A stretch of DNA of 9,941 nt, taken from assembly GCA_005772945.1 (NCBI GenBank), contig SXIE01000330.1, positions 1-9,941 on the forward strand, read 5' to 3'. Source of the stretch: Pseudomonadota bacterium. GTDB lineage: Bacteria > Myxococcota > UBA9042 > PHBI01. Each line of letters begins with the position of its first letter. Position 1 is the first letter of the stretch. Shown here in pieces: positions 1-8,800 of this stretch. The notes under the pieces are model-generated. The model searched no databases, had not been told where the DNA came from, and saw nothing but the letters and a program-made list of their open reading frames with translations. A program made the position numbers and the translations under genes.

Positions 1-131
1 CCGTGACGAGGATGGAAGCGTTGTCGAACATGCTGGCGAATCCTGCTGGCTGCGTGCGCACGGCCCAGACACTCCACTGCCGCGGTACCCGAGAGTTGCT
101 ATCGGCGGACCTCTGGAATAGCGTCGTTCCT
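1..131. other. Leading stretch with no supported gene
   Basis: The frame of the following nucleotidyltransferase stays open back to base 3, and it contains possible starts at 3 (GTG), 12 (ATG) and 30 (ATG). The residues it would encode show no family resemblance, and none of those starts has a well-placed Shine-Dalgarno sequence. This stretch is more likely a leader or the end of an intergenic region. A TTGCTA (96-101) followed by GGAATA (115-120) is only a weak, badly spaced promoter-like pair. Confidence 0.4.
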
Positions 132-581
132 GTGAACGTGACTCCTCCCAAACCCGCATCCGTGGCGGCGCACATCGATGAACTGCGCAGGCGGCTTCGT
201 GAGGTCGCCGCTTTCTGGGCGGATGCCGAACTCGTGGTCGTATTCGGCTCCGTCGCGACCGGGCGTGCCCTTCCGTGGAGCGACGTCGACGTCGCCGTTC
301 GGGGTGTGTCCCCTTGGCGCGGACTCGAGATTGCTGCCGAGGTTGGCGGCGCGCTGGGACGTGAGCCCCACCCCATCGACCTCGCGGAGACCTCCGACCA
401 TCTGAACTTTGAAATCGCGCGCCACGGCGTGCTCCTCCATGAGGCCGCATCAGGGACTTGGGCCCGGTTCCAGGCCGAGGCGGCGCTACGCTGGTTCGAC
501 CTAGAGCCGTTCGTCGCGCGCTGCGCGGCCGGGGTCGCACGCCGCCTGGCACGCGAGCGGGAGGCGCGCCAGCGTGGCTGA
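132..581 (+). CDS. mntA: MntA-like minimal nucleotidyltransferase, antitoxin of a HEPN/MNT (type VII) pair
   Basis: This is a protein of about 149 residues when started at GTG 132. It carries the minimal nucleotidyltransferase signature FGSVATG, then SDVDVAV, about 38 residues from the start. The GS pair and the two Asp of SDVD form the nucleotide and metal site. A later PIDLAE supplies a third acidic position, and the LNFEIARHGVLLHE stretch is typical of MntA proteins. In characterised type VII systems the MNT protein neutralises its HEPN partner by adenylylating a Tyr of the partner's RX4-6HXY motif; that mechanism is inferred here. The gene overlaps the HEPN gene by 8 bases, so the two are translationally coupled. 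The start is uncertain: GTG 132, GTG 138 and GTG 162 are all in frame and none has a strong ribosome binding site. GTG 132 gives the usual family length. Confidence 0.83.
   Translation: MNVTPPKPASVAAHIDELRRRLREVAAFWADAELVVVFGSVATGRALPWSDVDVAVRGVSPWRGLEIAAEVGGALGREPHPIDLAETSDHLNFEIARHGVLLHEAASGTWARFQAEAALRWFDLEPFVARCAAGVARRLAREREARQRG
559..564 (+). promoter_or_regulatory. Shine-Dalgarno of the HEPN gene, inside the end of mntA
   Basis: GGGAGG lies 9 bases before GTG 574, within the last codons of the nucleotidyltransferase gene. It fixes the HEPN start at the GTG that overlaps the upstream stop by 8 bases. Confidence 0.6.
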
Positions 582-999
582 ACTTCTCCTCAAGAAGCTC
601 CTGCTCCTGCGGACGCGGATTGCTCGACTGCGCGCGGCCCGGCCGATCGATGCAGAAGCTGTCGCGAGCGATGAGCGACTCGAGGCCTTCCTCGCCTTCA
701 ACCTGTTTCTAGCGATTCAGGATGCCGTCGACCTGGCGGCTCATCTCGTGAGCGAGCGTGGCCTCGATATCCCCGCGACGCAGCGCGAGGTCTTCGAAGC
801 GCTTGGACGCGCCGGGCTCTTGAGCGCCGACGTCGTCCGAGCGATGGGGGCCATGACCTCGTTGCGAAACCGGATCGCTCATTCGTATGGAGAGCTGGAT
901 GCTGTTCGCATGGTTCGGGAGCTGGGCGATGGGCTGGACCAACTCGAGCGGCTGGCCGACGAGCTGCTCGTCCTGTGCCCGGCTACGCCCGGCGCCTAG
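574..999 (+). CDS. hepT: HepT-like HEPN ribonuclease toxin (DUF86 family)
   Basis: This is a 141-residue, mostly helical protein of the usual HepT length. It contains the HEPN active-site motif intact as RNRIAHSY at residues 98-105: Arg98 and His103 would be the RNase residues, and Tyr105 is the residue modified by MntA in studied systems. The helical FLAFNLFLAIQDAVDLAAH region around residues 38-56 matches the conserved first helices of DUF86 proteins. The predicted role is cleavage of tRNA or other RNA when released from its nucleotidyltransferase partner. The family assignment is clear, but the RNA target cannot be read from sequence. Gene order (MNT first, HEPN second, 8-base overlap) suits an antitoxin-first operon. 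Nothing indicates inactivation: the frame is complete and the catalytic motif is whole. Confidence 0.86.
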   Translation: MAELLLKKLLLLRTRIARLRAARPIDAEAVASDERLEAFLAFNLFLAIQDAVDLAAHLVSERGLDIPATQREVFEALGRAGLLSADVVRAMGAMTSLRNRIAHSYGELDAVRMVRELGDGLDQLERLADELLVLCPATPGA

Positions 1000-1089
1000 G
1001 TGCGCTTGTTGCGTCCGAACCACATCATGGATGCGTTGCCCGCAAGCCACATCCGCAACTGGTTCAACGAGTGCGGCTATGGTCATTGA
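1000..1089 (+). pseudogene. Possible 3' remnant of an IS630-type transposase
   Basis: Directly after the HEPN stop, and in the same frame, 29 codons run from GTG 1000 to TGA 1087-1089. The end reads SHIRNWFNECGYGH. The pattern R-N-x-F-x-x-C-G-Y resembles the C-terminal tail of many IS630-family transposases, which often read ECxNYFxxxGY. No other transposase part, terminal inverted repeat or TA target duplication is seen, so at most this is a scar. A chance resemblance in a short frame is possible. Confidence 0.27.
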
Positions 1090-1123
1090 AGTCGATCGGC
1101 GCTGTGAGTACCGCGCTCGCCAC

Positions 1124-1720
1124 TCACCAGCCGTCAGCACCGAGCGCGTCGAACAGCGCTTGGAGGTCCCGGCCGCGCGCGAACCCGCGGGTGCAGATGA
1201 GGGTGACAGCTGCGGCGGCGCGGTCGAGCTCGGCGCGCGTTGCGACGGCCCGGAGGGCTCGCAGATCGTCGGCATCCTGGGGCCGGTTCCGGTCGTCGCG
1301 GGCGAGGAGCTTCATCGCGATGAGGTGCCCGGTCCGAGCGATCGGAAGTGACACGCCCGGTGCGATCTCGATGCGCTCGGCGGCCGCGACGACCTCCGAC
1401 TCGATCCCCACAGACGCGAAGAGCAGGTCGACAACCACCCGGCCGATCGGAGCCGTCGGCGACAGAAACCGAATCGTCGCGAGACGGCCGGTCGCCGTTT
1501 GCTCGATCTGAGCAAGCACCTCGTAGCCGCGCTGGGTGAGCAGTCGAACCAGGGCCTCGGCCGCCGCGTCGCTCGCGACGGCCACCGCGATGTCGACATC
1601 GCGTGTCAGGCGTGGCTCGGCGCGCGCCGACACGGCCAGCCCGCCCACGACGGCCCACGCAGCCCCGAGCGCGTCCAGATCCGCCGCGACCGTCTCGAGC
1701 GCGTGCTCCAACGGGGTCAT
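1124..1720 (-). CDS. AbiEii-like nucleotidyltransferase, putative toxin or toxin-like NTase
   Basis: This 198-residue protein belongs to the nucleotidyltransferase superfamily. VVGGLAV (residues 24-30) and the spaced RLTRDVDIAV (37-46) form the GG...R-x-T-x-D-x-D motif of AbiEii/DUF1814-type enzymes, with Asp41 and Asp43 as metal ligands. Asp98 in VVVDLLF is a likely third acid. The later block HLIAMKLLARDDRNRPQDADDL (about 132-153) is the family's conserved Lys plus RxxDxxDL region. It starts at ATG 1720 with GAAGGGA at 1728-1734 (7-base spacing) and overlaps the preceding small gene in an ATGA. AbiEii and MenT relatives act as toxins by modifying nucleotides or tRNA ends. Toxicity of this protein is inference; a housekeeping or defence role is also possible. 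It faces the HEPN/MNT pair tail to tail. Confidence 0.75.
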   Translation of the reverse strand: MTPLEHALETVAADLDALGAAWAVVGGLAVSARAEPRLTRDVDIAVAVASDAAAEALVRLLTQRGYEVLAQIEQTATGRLATIRFLSPTAPIGRVVVDLLFASVGIESEVVAAAERIEIAPGVSLPIARTGHLIAMKLLARDDRNRPQDADDLRALRAVATRAELDRAAAAVTLICTRGFARGRDLQALFDALGADGW

Positions 1721-1929
1721 CGACGGGTCCCTTCGCCGTCTCCATCAGGGGCACCACGGCGCGCCTGAACCCACGCGTCGATCCGCGCCTGCATGACCGA
1801 CGGAGCCGCCGCAAGCGTGGGGTCGTCCCGAATCATGCGCGCGCGGAGCATCTTGATTGCTAGATCAAATAGCTCGAACGTCGCCTTCAGGCGGGCAGCT
1901 GCGTCATTCGCGGCGAGGGCATCGTCCAC
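1717..1929 (-). CDS. Small helical protein paired with the AbiEii-like NTase, candidate antitoxin
   Basis: This 70-residue protein starts at GTG 1929, with a weak AGG about 5 bases upstream, and ends in an ATGA overlap with the nucleotidyltransferase gene. That overlap strongly implies co-translation. The central ARLKATFELFDLAIKMLRAR (12-31) is a predicted amphipathic helix. The tail QARIDAWVQARRGAPDGD (47-64) has the W-x-x-x-R-x-GAPxGD ending I recall from small proteins encoded just upstream of AbiEii-like nucleotidyltransferases in high-GC bacteria. It does not look like AbiEi, the winged-helix antitoxin of classical AbiE systems. Its role as an antitoxin or partner is inferred from position only. 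Confidence 0.6.
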   Translation of the reverse strand: MDDALAANDAAARLKATFELFDLAIKMLRARMIRDDPTLAAAPSVMQARIDAWVQARRGAPDGDGEGTRR

Positions 1930-1932
1930 AAT

Positions 1933-2184
1933 GCCTATCTATCCCAACGCTGGCCCGACCGGAAGTTCGCGGAGTACAGCTGGGCTGTGCGTGACAGCCA
2001 CGATGGTGCCGTCGAGGTCTTCGCGCGCATCGATGACCGCGACGAGCAACCGCCGAGGGCGGCGAGGGACCGTCTTGCCGGCGTTCTCGAGCCGCGGGCG
2101 TTGATTCCAGCGCCGTCGACCGACGCAAGTGCATGGCGTGCAGCGGGCGTGGCGTGCTCAGACATGGCGGACGGATGCAAGTGA
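1933..2184 (+). pseudogene. Coding-looking fragment without a convincing start
   Basis: In this frame the first part reads AYLSQRWPDRKFAEYSW, followed by AVRDSHDGAVEVFARIDDRD. It has a balanced, protein-like composition and G/C-rich third positions. The later half turns into a less convincing sequence and stops at TGA 2182-2184. The first in-frame start is GTG 1987, inside the convincing part and without a ribosome binding site. The best reading is the broken 3' part of a former gene. A translated intergenic region is the alternative. I do not recognise the family. Confidence 0.25.
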
Positions 2185-2335
2185 CCGGACAGGCGCCCGG
2201 ACGGCTCACATGGCGGCTCGGGGAGCATGCGGTCGTGGTCGATGGTCGGCGGGTGGCCGCCTGAGCCGGTGCAACGCTTGCGTCTTGCGTGGCGATGACG
2301 CAGCGTGTCCGCCTCACGCTGGACCGGAGGCGGCC
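2185..2335. other. Upstream region of the M28 peptidase gene
   Basis: No gene, RNA or clear promoter is seen here. A frame in phase with the peptidase stays open back to 2129, but its residues are Arg/Cys-rich and unlike any leader. Together with 1930-2184 this makes about 400 bases without a supported intact gene. Confidence 0.45.
2326..2330 (+). promoter_or_regulatory. Shine-Dalgarno that fixes the M28 peptidase start
   Basis: GGAGG lies 5 bases before ATG 2336. It coincides with the start of a lipoprotein signal peptide, so it selects this start over the longer open frame beginning at 2129. Confidence 0.65.
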
Positions 2336-3478
2336 ATGGCTCGATGGGGATGCGCGGCGGCGGCGGTCGCGATGGCGCTAGGGTGCGGCGGCTCGGCGAC
2401 CGGGGGTGCGGACGGTGCCGCAGCCACCGAAGTTGCGCCGGCGGAGGACGGGGACGCGGGGGACGTGGCCGACGTGGCCGAAGGAGCCGACGGCGCCGCG
2501 ACCGGGGCTGAGGTCGCTGCCGATGCGGCACCCGAGGTCGCCGCCGAGACCGTGGTGGGCGCGTGCGCCACGACGAGCGCCGCCGGCCTCGCTGCATGTG
2601 CGGACCCCGCACGCTACGCGGCCGACCTGTCCTTCGTCGCCGCCCCGCGCTCGCCCGGGATCGCCCACTGGCAGGCCGTTCAGGACCGCTGCGCCACGGC
2701 CTTTGCGGCGGCCGGCTTCACGGTGGAGCGCCACGACTACGGCTCCGGCGTCAACGTCGTGGGCGTCCTGCCCGGCCTCTCGGCAAGCAAGGATCAGGTC
2801 GTCGTCTCCGCGCACTACGACGCGGTTCCCGACTGCCCCGGCGCCGACGACAAGGGCACCGGCACCGCCGCGGTGCTCGAGGCGGCGCGCGTGCTGGGCC
2901 AGGCCCGCTACGATCTCACGCTCGTCGTGGCCTGTTGGGACGAGGAAGAGCGCGGCCTCATCGGCTCGCGCGCGTGGGTCGAGCGGGCCGTCGGGCGCGG
3001 CGAAAAGGTCGCGGTCGCGTTCGTCTTCGAGATGCTCGGGTTCACGTCGAGCGAGCCTGGATCGCAGACGCTTCCGGCCGGCTTCGAGCTGCTCTTCCCC
3101 GACCAGATCGCTGCCGTCGAGGCCAACGGGCGCCGCGGCGACTTCATCGCGGTCGTCGGCGACGAGCTCGCGCGCGCGCCGATGGCCCGCGTGAAGGCCC
3201 ACGCCACGGCCGCCGGCCTACCGACGGTCGTCCTCGAGCTCGGCGCCGGCATCAAGACGAACGCGCTCGTCGGCGACCTTCGACGGTCGGATCACGCGCC
3301 GTTCTGGTTCGCCGACTACCCGGCGATGATGCTCACGGACACCGCGAACTTCCGCAATCGCCACTACCACTGCGGCGACGGCGACGACACCGTCGCGACG
3401 CTCGACCTCGGCTTCGCGCTGAAGAGCGTCAAGGCCGTCATCGGAGCGGCCGCGGAGACAGCCGGCGTGATGCCGTAG
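2336..3478 (+). CDS. Lipoprotein M28-family zinc aminopeptidase
   Basis: This 380-residue, secreted and lipid-anchored metallopeptidase has a short signal peptide (residues 1-16) ending in a lipobox with Cys17 in ALGCGG. An Ala/Asp/Glu-rich low-complexity tether follows (about 20-75), then the catalytic domain. M28 metal and catalytic residues are all present: HYD (His160, Asp162), GADDKG (bridging Asp171/172), DEEERGLIGS (Glu204 as base, Glu205 as ligand), FEMLGF (Glu232 at the usual Asp/Glu ligand position) and SDHAPFWF (His320). TDTANFRNRHYH near the C-terminus is also typical. The family removes N-terminal amino acids from peptides using two zinc ions. The predicted site is the periplasmic face of the outer or inner membrane, which suits a proteolytic, amino-acid-consuming lifestyle. 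Exact substrate preference cannot be read. The gene converges on the next gene with an 18-base gap. Confidence 0.88.
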   Translation: MARWGCAAAAVAMALGCGGSATGGADGAAATEVAPAEDGDAGDVADVAEGADGAATGAEVAADAAPEVAAETVVGACATTSAAGLAACADPARYAADLSFVAAPRSPGIAHWQAVQDRCATAFAAAGFTVERHDYGSGVNVVGVLPGLSASKDQVVVSAHYDAVPDCPGADDKGTGTAAVLEAARVLGQARYDLTLVVACWDEEERGLIGSRAWVERAVGRGEKVAVAFVFEMLGFTSSEPGSQTLPAGFELLFPDQIAAVEANGRRGDFIAVVGDELARAPMARVKAHATAAGLPTVVLELGAGIKTNALVGDLRRSDHAPFWFADYPAMMLTDTANFRNRHYHCGDGDDTVATLDLGFALKSVKAVIGAAAETAGVMP

Positions 3479-3481
3479 CCA

Positions 3482-3495
3482 GGCGCGTCGGCGCC
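3482..3495. terminator. Small GC hairpin between convergent genes
   Basis: GGCGC, a 4-base loop GTCG, then GCGCC form a perfect 5-bp stem in the 18-base gap between the two convergent stop codons. It has no T-run on either side. It may act as a weak bidirectional terminator, or simply be a consequence of high GC. Confidence 0.25.
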
Positions 3496-3496
3496 G

Positions 3497-3961
3497 TCAC
3501 AAGTCGGCGATGACCAGCTTGCCTTCGACCTTCGCGAACTGGATCGATTCTTCCGTCCCGTTGCCGAAGCGCACCAGCGCTCGCCAGCGGTCGACCTTCC
3601 CGGCGTCGTCCGCCTTCGTGGCGATGGTCATGCCGGTCTTGGCGTTCGTCAGCCACGCCGCCCCACCCGCCCAGAACTTCTCGGGTTGCTGGTCGTGCTC
3701 GCGCGTCAGCTCGGCCCCGAGCTCGGGCGCGAGGTACCTGCGGACCAACGCGATATCGCGCGCCTCGAGCGCCGCCGTGAAGCCATCGAGCACGCCCTGA
3801 TCCGTCTCGGGATAGGGCGGCAGCGGCGGCGGGGTCGGTGCCGCGTCGGCCGACGCCGAGACCTCGGGAGCCTCGGCCGGATCCGACTTCCCGCCGCACG
3901 CCGACGTTGCCAGCACCGCGGAGGCGACGAGAACAAGCGAGCAAGTGTGGTTCCAGCGCAT
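3497..3961 (-). CDS. Small lipoprotein with a predicted NTF2-like domain
   Basis: This is a 154-residue protein. The start at ATG 3961 is supported by AAGGGG at 3968-3973 (6-base spacing) and by an immediate signal peptide: MRWNH, a hydrophobic LVLVASAVLAT core, and Cys22 in TSACGG as the likely lipidated residue. An Ala/Pro/Asp-rich tether (about 25-50) leads into a domain beginning VLDGFTAALEARDIALVRRYL. That pattern of helix, short turn and 'changing role' residues is typical of NTF2-like/DUF4878-like folds. The remainder alternates into predicted beta strands (ALVRFGNGTEESIQFAKVEGKLVIADL). The fold is inferred from pattern and no function is known. The frame continues upstream to 4057 through the tRNA, and that part is not translated. 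Confidence 0.72.
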   Translation of the reverse strand: MRWNHTCSLVLVASAVLATSACGGKSDPAEAPEVSASADAAPTPPPLPPYPETDQGVLDGFTAALEARDIALVRRYLAPELGAELTREHDQQPEKFWAGGAAWLTNAKTGMTIATKADDAGKVDRWRALVRFGNGTEESIQFAKVEGKLVIADL

Positions 3962-4002
3962 CGGTCGCCCCTTCTTGGCGAGCGCTCCCGAAGACCACGA
4001 AG

Positions 4003-4016
4003 CGCGCGCCCGCGCG
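4003..4016 (-). terminator. GC hairpin just downstream of the tRNA
   Basis: CGCGC and GCGCG (4003-4007 and 4012-4016) can pair around a 4-base loop, 8 bases past the tRNA CCA end on the - strand. The following bases are only mildly T-rich. It is a possible processing or termination element, but weak. Confidence 0.22.
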
Positions 4017-4024
4017 AATGGAAG

Positions 4025-4101
4025 TGGTCGGGGTGGCAGGATTTGAACCTGCGACATTCAGCTCCCAAAGCTGACGCGCTACCAGGCTGCGCTACACCCC
4101 G
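4025..4101 (-). tRNA. tRNA-Pro (anticodon UGG), CCA encoded
   Basis: This is a complete 77-base cloverleaf. The acceptor arms CGGGGTG (start at 4101) and CACCCCG pair fully, followed by discriminator A and a genomically encoded CCA (4025-4027). The anticodon stem TCAGC/GCTGA encloses loop TTTGGGA, so the anticodon is TGG, reading proline codons. The T arm contains GTTCAAATC. It sits 35 bases after the mutase stop and 63 bases before the lipoprotein start, all on the same strand. No strong promoter is visible in the 35-base gap, so co-transcription with the mutase followed by processing is possible. Confidence 0.96.
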
Positions 4102-4136
4102 ATGCTGCCGCGGACCGGCTGCCCAAGGCCGACTGA

Positions 4137-5789
<1,653 letters not shown>

Positions 5790-5857
5790 GAGGCTGTCCT
5801 AGCGCTATTTTGGCTGCGCTGCTAGCGTCCCGCGGATTCGCGAAGCAGCAGGCACGC
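5790..5857. promoter_or_regulatory. Divergent intergenic region between the mutase and the fusion gene
   Basis: These 68 bases must hold the promoters of both outward-facing genes unless transcription starts inside them. They contain CTAGCG twice (5799-5804 and 5822-5827), the palindromes TAGCGCTA (5800-5807) and GCTAGC (5821-5826), and the only A/T-rich patch (TATTTT, 5806-5811). A shared operator is possible. The repeats are too short to be sure. Confidence 0.35.
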
Positions 5858-8800
5858 ATGGAATTCTCGCGCGGCAACTTCATCGACAACCAGTGGATTA
5901 AGCCCGAGGGGTCCGGGGCCATCCGCAGCGTCAATCCGGCGACGGCCGACGAGGTCGTCCTCGAAGCGCCGACCGATCCGAAGCACGCCGCGCTGGCGGT
6001 GCAGGCGGCCGCGCGGGCCTGGCCGGCGTGGGCGGCCCTGCCGTCCGAGGAGCGCATCGCGGCCCTTCGACGCTTCGCGCGCGAGCTTGCGCCGCGGACC
6101 GAGGCGCTCGCGCGCGCCATCACGCAGGAGATGGGCAAGACCATTCGCGAGGCGCGCCAGGAGGCGAGCTCGCTCATCGAGCGCGTCGATCTCGTGGCCG
6201 AGCAGCAGCTGCCTCTCGTCCGCCCCTGGGGCGCAAGCGACGTGCCCGGCGAGTGCCGCTACCATCCGCTCGGGGTCATCGCGGTGCTCGGGCCGTTCAA
6301 CGCGCCGCTGCACGTCTGCCACGCGCACATCATGCCAGCGCTGGCGACCGGCAACTGCGTCGTGGTGAAGCCCTCCGAGCGGACACCGCTGGCGTTCCAG
6401 CGCTACATGGAAGCCTGGGCGGCGGCGGGTTTGCCGCCCGTCCTGAACATGATTCAGGGCGGGCCCGAGGTCGGGAAAGCGCTCCTCCGCGCGCCCGAGC
6501 TGCGCGGCGTCGCGTTCACCGGATCGTGGCGCTCGGGGCAGGCGATCCAAAAGGCACTCCTCGACCGGCCTGAGGTCCTCGCCGCGCTCGAGATGGGCGG
6601 CCAGAACATGGCGATCGTCCTCGAAGATGCCGACCTCGATCAGGCGCTCGAGGGCGTCCTGCTCGGCGGCTTTCTGACGACCGGCCAGCGCTGCACGGCG
6701 ACCTCGCGCGTCCTGGTCGCGCGCACGATCGCCGACGCCGTCATCGGGCGCCTGGTGCGCGCCGCCGAGCGCCTCACGTTCGGCGATCCGACCACCGACG
6801 TCTTCATGGGGCCGATGGCGTCGTGCGGCGACCGCGACCGGCTCGAGGCGCTCTGCCGCGCCGGGCGCGAGGCGGGCGCCGAGGTGCTGCTCGCCCCTGC
6901 CCTGCGCGATGAGCTGCGCGATACTCTAAAGGAGGGGGGCGCCTGGCGCGGACCGTCCATCCACCAGATCACGAAGCAGCACGACTCGGACTACACGCGC
7001 GAAGAGGTGTTCGGACCCGACCTCGCCGTCACTGTCGTCGACGGGCTCGACGACGCGCTCGAGGTCGTCAGCGCCAGCCCCTTCGGCCTCTCGGTCGCGA
7101 TCTTCTCGGCCCGCCGGGCCGCATTCGAGGCCGTCTACCTGCACACCCACGTCGGCTGCGTGAACTGGAACCGCTCGACCAATCGCGCGTCGGGGATGAT
7201 GCCGTTCGGCGGGGTCGGCAAGAGCGGCAACTACCGCGCGGCCGGCTCGGACGTCGTGCGCTACGCGACGTATCCGGTGCAGGTCCAGTGGAACGAGCCG
7301 GGCGTCCTCGAGAACGATCCGTTCGCGCGGGCGGCTCTCCATGCGGCCGATCCGGTGATGGCGCTCGAGACGGTGCATCGCATGGAGGAGGCGCTCGAGC
7401 CCTACGGCCTCTACCCCGAGTTCGATTCGGAGCATTCTCTTGGGCAGCCGCTTCGCGGCCTTCGCGAGAACGCGCATACGTTCCGGATCCCGTTCACGCA
7501 GCTCGATGCCCACGTCGCGCTCTCGCGCCCGCTGGCCGAGGCGCTCAAGGCGCGCGGCGTCGCCGCGGAGCTCACCGAGACGGCCGTGCGCGTCCCGATG
7601 CCGAGCGGCGAGCGCGCCGCGCGCCTCCTCGCGCGCCACCTGAGCGACGCGCTCTTCGGCATCCGCCACCTGCACCCCGCGCGCTTCCTGTCGCGCCGGC
7701 CGGCTGCGTGTCAGGTGCCGGCGAAGGCGGTGGGCGGCTCGGACGCGCGCCCCCTCTTGCCCCGCTCGCAGGCGTTCATGAAGCGCCTCGGCGCGGGGAC
7801 GTTCGTCGCCGACGACAAGAAGCCGCCCGTGATCGATCTCTATCGATCGTCCGGGCCGTACCTGGCGAGCGTCGACGACGATCCGATCGTCCTCTTCGAT
7901 GCGGCCGGCCAGCTCGCGACCCACGCGGCGGGCATCAACCCGCCGGCCGTGGTCGACGCGCTGTGGCTCGGGCGCTTCGCCGCGACCCCAATCGACAATG
8001 GCCCGAGCGGCGCCGGTGAGCCCCCCGAGGCGCAGCGCCTCGCGTCATACCTGCGCGAGGCCACGGCGACCGCACATTCCCCCGCGCTCCCCCACGTGCG
8101 CTTCTCGAACTCGGGCGCCGAGGCGATCGAGATCGCGCTGGCGACGGCGGCGACCCAACGCCCGGGGCGGCGCGCGATCGTGGCGTTCCGCGGGGCGTTC
8201 CACGGGCGGACCCTGCTCGCCGGAGCCGCCGCGCGCTGGGTCGATCTGCCGGTGTGGCCGAGCCCGTCGGTGCCCGCGCCCGAGCCGGCCGGGTGGCTGA
8301 CCACGTGGCGCAAGCCCGCCGCCGAGCGCCTGCTGACGCCAGGCGACGACGCGCTGCTCGCGGCGGAGATAGCGGCGCTCACGGCGCTCGAAGCCGCGCT
8401 CGCCGACGACCAGGTCGTGGCGGTCCTCGTGGAGCCGATGCAGGCCGAGGCGGGCGAGCGCTACGTGACGGCGCGCTTCATGCGGGCGGTGCGGGCCATC
8501 ACGGCGTGGCTCGGCGTGCCGCTCGTCATCGACGAGGTGGAGACGGGGTTCCACCTCGGCGGGCCGTTCTTCTGGCACACGCGCTTCGACCTGCCGAGCC
8601 CACCGGACATCGTGACGGCCGCCAAGAAGGCGCAGTTGGGGGCCACGCTCGCGCGCTGGCCGATCCCGGTGCGCGCCGAAATCGCGGCGGCGTCGGCCGT
8701 GCGCGGGGCGCTCTATGCCGAGATTCTCGCCGCGGCCTCGCCCGACGCCATCATGGGCGAGGTGGGACGCCGCTTGTGCGAGCTCACCGGTACGCACCCG

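Noticed and set aside
1134..1814. A 226-codon - strand frame overlapping the AbiEii-like gene
   Set aside because: It is almost entirely Arg/Gly/Ala/Pro and is a shifted reading of the real genes 1124-1720 and 1717-1929.
2129..2335. 69-codon N-terminal extension of the M28 peptidase
   Set aside because: The Shine-Dalgarno and lipoprotein signal peptide both mark ATG 2336 as the start. The extension would bury the signal peptide.
1935..2612. A 225-codon - strand frame spanning the gap and the peptidase start
   Set aside because: It is extremely Arg/Pro-rich with no family features, and it lies opposite the peptidase signal peptide and tether.
6926..7924. Long - strand open frames under the fusion gene (also 8045-8797 and 8993-9823)
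   Set aside because: The compositions are Arg-rich and without motifs, and each is opposite coding sequence with clear enzyme signatures. They are GC-driven shadows.
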